Of a DNA stretch of 32,338 nucleotides, positions 28,419-32,338 are shown one piece after another. The notes under the pieces were generated by a model. The model searched no databases. It had not been told where the DNA came from and saw only the letters and a list, made by a program, of their open reading frames with translations. Numbering within the stretch: position 1 is the first letter of the stretch; every line of letters begins with the position of its first letter. The stretch comes from Candidatus Absconditabacterales bacterium (GTDB lineage Bacteria; Patescibacteriota; Gracilibacteria; Absconditabacterales; Absconditicoccaceae), in NCBI GenBank assembly GCA_937923605.1, contig CALDTY010000018.1, positions 1 to 32,338 of the forward strand, written 5' to 3'. Position numbers and translations under genes: made by a program.

Positions 28419-29572
28419 TATAGATCATTAAGAAATGAAGATAATTTTTGTATTCATTCTTTAAATAACTCAGGCTCTCTCGCTAAAGATATTCTTAAAT
28501 ATTTTTCACCAGACGATTCATCATGCCAAAAGAAAAACTTTCAGTCTAAAATATGTAGATCCTTCTCACTAGCAAGTTTTTGTTGAAATTCACTAGAATT
28601 CATTGACGTATTGTCTGAGATCTTAACTCGTGCAACACTGACGCAACTGTCATTAGGTTGTAATGTTAAAAGTTCTTGTCATTGAAGTGCTAATTCAAGT
28701 TGCTGTTTATTTTCTAATACTGGAGTAAGAACAGATAAGAGCTTATCATTAATTGAGTACTTAGCAAACTCGTTCAAAATGGCAAAAGATCATTTTGAAA
28801 CGGATAGTAAATGATCATTACTTAACTTATATAGATCTTCATAAACATCTTTACTAGATTTCATCAAAGATAATTTTGCGTATTCCGGTTGAAATGTTTT
28901 TCATGTATCTTCGATTCAAATGTATTTTACTCATTCCTCTTCTAAATGTTGATATGGGTTATATGGATTATCTAGGTTATATCATTTATTTCATACTCAA
29001 TAGTTAGCAAATGCAAAATCAATTCAAATCACTTTATTATAGTCTTTTGCCCACTCTATTACTTGTTGTAGTTTTTTTTCATCTAGTGCACTTCATGTTG
29101 GATTATTTGGTGATATAATAAATAAAATATCACTTTTAATTTTCGTTGATAAATTTTTATATATCTGACCAGCATCTTCTAAATACTCTTCATGTAAAGG
29201 CTCTGCATCAACTCAATAATGCTGAAATAAGGGATTAATATAATCAATTGTTGGAGTTGTTAAGGCTATACTAGATCATATTTTCTTGGCATATCATCAT
29301 ACCAGACCTGTGTTCATTGTAGCTGAGTAATGAGGTATAATATTATTAGTCATTCCTCACATCTTAAGTCACCTTACTTTAAAAAAGTTTTCTGCAAACT
29401 CTTCTTCAAGACTTTTTTGACTTTTGAATTGTAAATCTTCCATAGTTTTTGGAAGATTTGTAATGATTTCTTTTTGTCATTCATTTAATCATACTCTAGA
29501 AGTAGCATCAGTAAAATTATACTTAGAATTTGCTGCTTTTACCTCTATATCAGTTAAGTTTAAAGCTTCCAT
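28418..29572 (-). CDS. Class I/II aminotransferase-like PLP enzyme
   Basis: A 384-residue PLP enzyme, second of a tandem pair but not a close copy. Readable pieces: MEALNLTDIEVKAANSKYNF, GMTNNIIPHYSATMNTGLGG, IISPNNPTGSALDEKK (NPTG), VIGIDFAFANYGVG (Asp of the pyridine N) and LLSVSKGSFAILNEF with the PLP Lys; the end FFFWHDESSGEKYLRISLAR carries the carboxylate-binding Arg. Substrate unknown. It is 3 bp after the LMW phosphatase gene and overlaps the next gene, so all belong to one operon. Two aminotransferases with a guanidino enzyme suggest arginine- or lysine-derived metabolites. Confidence 0.85.
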
Positions 29573-29575
29573 TAA

Positions 29576-30013
29576 TTATATTGCAGATAAAAATTTTGAT
29601 ACATATGTTTTAATTTGTTGTTCTGTTTGTTTATATTTTTTCAAATCTAGCTCATAAGGGTCTTCTACATCTCAAGATCATCAACTCACTTCTGCTAAAG
29701 TTGCAACCTTAGTTTCAGATACATCAAATGTCGTTAGTATTGTATCTTTATGCTTCTGTGTCATAGTAACTATAATATCAAAATTCGAAACTAATTCCTG
29801 ATTTATTTGTTGAGACATGTGAGACTTTGCATCAATTCATTGATCTTCAAGCACTTTTAAACTATTTGGACTTATTGGTGATCAATCAGCATTTAATCAA
29901 GCGGAAGATACAGTCAGCTCTTTTCATAGTTGCTTACTAAACTGTTTAGTTAGATATTCAGCTATAGGTGATCTACATGTATTTCATGTGCAGACATATA
30001 AGATGTTTTCCAT
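29576..30013 (-). CDS. Low-molecular-weight protein tyrosine phosphatase
   Basis: A 145-residue LMW-PTP. The N-terminal P-loop ILYVCTGNTCRSPIAEYL (4-21) gives the nucleophile Cys8 and Arg14 of C-x5-R-S, and its invariant Gly10 is a TGA codon. The general acid Asp is in GDVEDPYELD near residue 119. Members dephosphorylate protein tyrosine or arginine (McsB-like arginine phosphorylation) or act on small molecules. As first gene of the aminotransferase/DDAH operon it could act on a phosphorylated intermediate such as a phosphoguanidine, which would fit its neighbours, but that is speculation. Its stop is 3 bp from the next start. Confidence 0.9.
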
Positions 30014-30117
30014 TATTTAGTAGGGTAAAATAAAAGACATTAAACACCTCGTCTAATAATCTTAATATTGCGATAAATAATATATAATTTCATGTGTTAC
30101 AATTAAATTAAGTAAAG

Positions 30118-30144
30118 AAAAATCACCGACTTCGCGGTGATTTT
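30118..30144. terminator. Bidirectional terminator hairpin
   Basis: ATCACCG/CGGTGAT with loop ACTTCG (30122-30128 with 30135-30141), flanked by A's on one side and T's on the other, so it can act on both strands. On the - strand it stands just after the structured element and 105 bp before the phosphatase start. Confidence 0.75.
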
Positions 30145-30153
30145 AACATTTTT

Positions 30154-30223
30154 GGTTACCGAGAAATCTAGCTATGTGAACATAGGTCTTCTAGATCTTC
30201 TCAATGAAACTGAATGTGTAACC
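30154..30223 (-). ncRNA. Candidate structured leader RNA / riboswitch
   Basis: A closed, nested structure: outer helix GGTTAC/GTAACC (30154-30159 with 30218-30223), then GAGAA/TTCTC and ATCTAG/CTAGAT (one bulged base), then a hairpin CTATG/CATAG with a 4-nt loop; 5- and 15-nt single-stranded segments remain. On the - strand the order is structure, terminator hairpin, operon, the layout of a transcription-terminating riboswitch upstream of the aminotransferase/DDAH operon. I recognise no known riboswitch class. The opposite orientation is not excluded. Confidence 0.45.
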
Positions 30224-30314
30224 ATATATATTTTTACAAATTGAATACATAATTCATACATATAAAATCAAATAAATCAAGAGTTATATTAACTTTCTAT
30301 TGATCAGATAGATT

Positions 30315-31277
30315 TTAAACATTAGGTAATGATGAAGCATAATCTGGTCTATCGTAAGCTCAAATAGCAGCAAGAGCTCAAATAATTCAATGCTTTCACG
30401 TAATTTCATAAATCTCAATTCACTGCTCTTTTGCAAGATTATAGACTGAATCTAAAGAATCAATAAAAGCATTTCTTGCATGTTCAGTAAAATTTTTAAG
30501 TTCCTCAGAAATTGTAATTCCATCATGTACACACATAACAGTCTTATCACTAACTGTTTCTTCTTTTAATCTAGAGATGAAATGTGATATTATATTCTCT
30601 CTATTTCAAGGAATATATGCTATTCATATAACAGTGCTAAAGCAATTTTTAGTTTTATGTGGATTTTTTGGATAGAGCTGAACATTCCCATGTATAACAT
30701 ATTTAATTTCTTCTCAGTTCGATACTTCTTGTGCAATTGTATGAGCTAAAGCATATGTAGCTCAGACTTCTTCGTTATCAGTGTCATCAATTCAAATCAA
30801 TAACATATTATATTTCGGTAAAATTACTTCACCTTTTCAGAATTTTTTTCATCCTCCTTCAGCTATTACTCTTACTCATTTTACTCATACAGCTAATCAT
30901 CTAGAAAAACTTGCACTAACTCATCATCATCAATGTCATGCATATACAAGAGAAATTTCATCATCACTCACAGTACAAGATTCAATTCATATTGGAGAGA
31001 AAGCTGGAACTAAATCAAGTTCGCATACTCAAGGTTTGATAATAAATATAGATTTTCATCACTCTCTATATGACTTTTGAACAATGGGACTAGTTTTTGG
31101 AAAGTGAAAAGTTCTCCATCATTCAATAAAAAATCAATCTTTTGGCCCATAATCCTCCACTAGCATTACTACATCATTTTTTTCGTCATAGATTCATAAC
31201 ATAGAATTATATGACATAATCCAAGACTTTTCTCAAATTTTCTTTTTCAATTGCTCTTGAGTCAGAATTTCATTCAT
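30315..31277 (-). CDS. Methanogenesis marker 11 / TiaS-related protein
   Basis: A 320-residue protein. The central block LLIGIDDTDNEEVGATYALA with HTIAQEV, then YVIHGNVQLYPKNPHKTKNC, matches the shared region of methanogenesis marker protein 11 and the TiaS (tRNA-Ile2 agmatinylcytidine synthetase) family: DDTD near the active site, then Pro-x-x-KT. The N-terminal ~120 residues (VSDDEISLVYAGHGGGGVSA) are typical of the marker-11 form. In archaea its role is undefined, while TiaS consumes agmatine, itself a guanidine compound. It lies 70 bp after the MBL-fold gene and before the structured leader. The family call is from memory; function open. Confidence 0.7.
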
Positions 31278-31299
31278 GATATATAGTAAAGATAAAATT

Positions 31300-31380
31300 A
31301 TTTTTCTTCTTTCTGTAAAAAGTTCTCTAACAATGGTTCATCTTTATTATTGAAGTTTCAATGATAAATTTCACTTAATT
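31300..31380 (-). pseudogene. Remnant-like tail ending LLENFLQK, overlapping the MBL gene end
   Basis: In another - strand frame, beginning at a GTG near 31396, the peptide runs KLFQLSEIYHGNF, then NKDEPLLENFLQKEEK before TAA. Its end is nearly identical at DNA level to the end of the amidinotransferase-like gene at 32134. It has no independent start of good quality and stops lie just upstream in the frame. It may be a degraded tail of a duplicated gene, or the true end of the MBL protein after a frameshift. Confidence 0.35.
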
Positions 31381-32102
31381 GGAACAATTTCACTTTCGTT
31401 GATATTAATTTGACTTAGTTTTTCTAAAATCATTTTTGGCGCTGCTAAATCAACAACAAATTCATTATGTCCTCATAAGATTAATTTTGGATCTAATAAC
31501 AATACCTTAGAAATTGAATCTTTATAATCATCAACAGATGATCATTCTAAATGCAAATATATCGGTCAATTATACAATAAGTCTCATGCAAATAATGTTC
31601 TTGTTTTTTCTTCAAACAAACTTATGTGATCAGCTGAATGTCATGGCGTTGTAATTATTTTAAATTTAAACGGCTCAAATCATTTTAATATAGACTCTTG
31701 AGTTAAAAGTTTGTCAAATCAAAATTTTCTAATATAATAATCTTCATTATCCCATCTTTTTTCAGGTATGTCATTTCAAATATAATCAATAATATCTGAT
31801 CTTGATATTCAATTTTTAGCAGCTTTTTCAAATAACATATGACTTGGTCAATATACTTTATTAAATAAATGATTTCCTCCAACATGATCACAATGATGAT
31901 GAGAATTGATAACCACAGTTTCTTTTCATCATCATAAAGATTCAACTAGATTTAGGATATTTGCTATTCACATTCCAGTATCAAACAAAATAGATTTTTT
32001 CTTTCATTTCAAAAAATATGATTGAACCTTTTCATCATGGTTATATTCTCATATTCAGTATATATGTTCAGTTATTTTTTCTTTATGAAACCAATCATTC
32101 AT
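31347..32102 (-). CDS. MBL-fold metallo-hydrolase
   Basis: A 251-residue metallo-beta-lactamase-fold enzyme. The zinc motif SHHHCDHVGG (67-76; H68, H70, D72, H73), then TTPGHSADHISLF (next zinc His), TLFAGDLLYNGP (bridging Asp) and LILGGHN (last His) are all present, so it should bind two metals. Family substrates include thioesters, phosphodiesters, sulfanes and lactams; none can be chosen. It has its own short intergenic on both sides. A +1 frame ORF over its last codons continues to a shared C-terminal motif, so the annotated C-terminus could be frameshifted. Confidence 0.88.
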
Positions 32103-32133
32103 AATTTCTATTAATAACAAAAATAAATTTACT

Positions 32134-32338
32134 TTAACTTTTCTGTAAAAAGTTCTCCAACAACATACATCTAGCACTACCTCATCATATTTCTTCAATC
32201 GTAGGAATAGCTGCACTTACTATTCTAGTTTTTGATTCTATTTGAGTGATTTGAGATTCTGTTAACGATGATCTTGCTGCTTCTGACATCACTAATAATG
32301 CTTCATCTTTATTATTTTTCACTGCTAACATATTTCAA
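32134..32338 (-). CDS. Arginine-deiminase-related / amidinotransferase protein (C-terminus only)
   Basis: The last 67 residues of a gene entering from the right edge: NMLAVKNNKDEALLVMSEAA, ...AIPTIEEIGGGSARCMLLEN then FLQKS. The GGGSARCMLLE block is the C-terminal nucleophile region of the arginine deiminase / ctlX-like pentein family, with Cys as the catalytic residue. Together with the DDAH-like enzyme at 26279 this gives two guanidino-modifying proteins in 6 kb. Most of the gene, including its start, lies outside the window. Confidence 0.75.

Larger units (their letters stand above)
30014..30314. other. Intergenic region between the phosphatase operon and the mmp11-like gene
   Basis: 301 bp on the - strand side of the LMW phosphatase. 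It holds a bidirectional hairpin (30118-30144) and the structured element (30154-30223); the stretch 30014-30117 is AT-rich, with TATATT-like sequence but no well-spaced promoter. It could be the leader of the phosphatase operon or the 3' end of the upstream gene plus a separate small RNA. Confidence 0.5.

Noticed and set aside
1-32338. CRISPR array or insertion sequence
   Set aside because: No regularly spaced repeats of 20-40 bp, no Cas-like proteins, and no transposase or terminal inverted repeats were seen.

Overview
The window comes from a bacterium that reads TGA as glycine (translation table 25), which points to the Absconditabacteria (SR1) / Gracilibacteria branch of the candidate phyla radiation. 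Every long gene becomes intact only when in-frame TGA is read as Gly, and TGA falls on glycines that are invariant in their families: the P-loop Gly of the LMW phosphatase, motif 3 of asparaginyl-tRNA synthetase and the Ala-Gly cleavage site of the UmuD-like protein. All gene ends given here are TAA or TAG. The DNA is AT-rich and the genes are tightly packed.

Positions 1 to about 21069 look like an integrated mobile element. Its right part on the + strand (14844-21069) carries an unknown 341-aa gene, a small cysteine-free primase-like protein, a TOPRIM plus P-loop primase-helicase and a serine recombinase. The recombinase reading frame runs through the terminator of a tRNA-Arg gene and ends inside the tRNA itself. 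The - strand (14745 down to the left edge) is a long accessory cluster. In transcription order it holds two small ORFs, a BcgI-like restriction-methylation protein, its specificity subunit, a PrrC/RloC-like SMC-type ATPase, a KTSC-domain protein, a DUF2779 nuclease, two tiny overlapping ORFs, a second DNA methylase, and an unknown 180-aa protein. An SOS-box controlled umuD-umuC pair and an Abi-alpha (DUF4393) gene follow. A non-coding interval with strong strand bias and spaced repeats comes next, then a DUF2958 gene cut by the window edge. I read the cluster as a defence island combined with an error-prone repair operon on an integrative element.

From 21058 on the content looks chromosomal: tRNA-Arg(GCG), asnS, an unknown 200-aa gene with a textbook promoter, and an acetyltransferase-like/deacetylase-like pair. 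Two tiny basic peptides separated by strong terminators follow.

The last 6.6 kb (25706-32338, - strand) forms a small-molecule cluster: LMW phosphatase, two PLP aminotransferases, a DDAH/amidinotransferase-like enzyme and a GNAT acetyltransferase, tightly coupled (one TAATG overlap, gaps of 3-15 nt). Upstream lie a structured RNA candidate, a methanogenesis-marker-11/TiaS-like protein, an MBL-fold hydrolase and the C-terminus of an arginine-deiminase-related protein. Together these suggest guanidino or amino-acid derivative metabolism, though the actual substrate cannot be read from the sequence.
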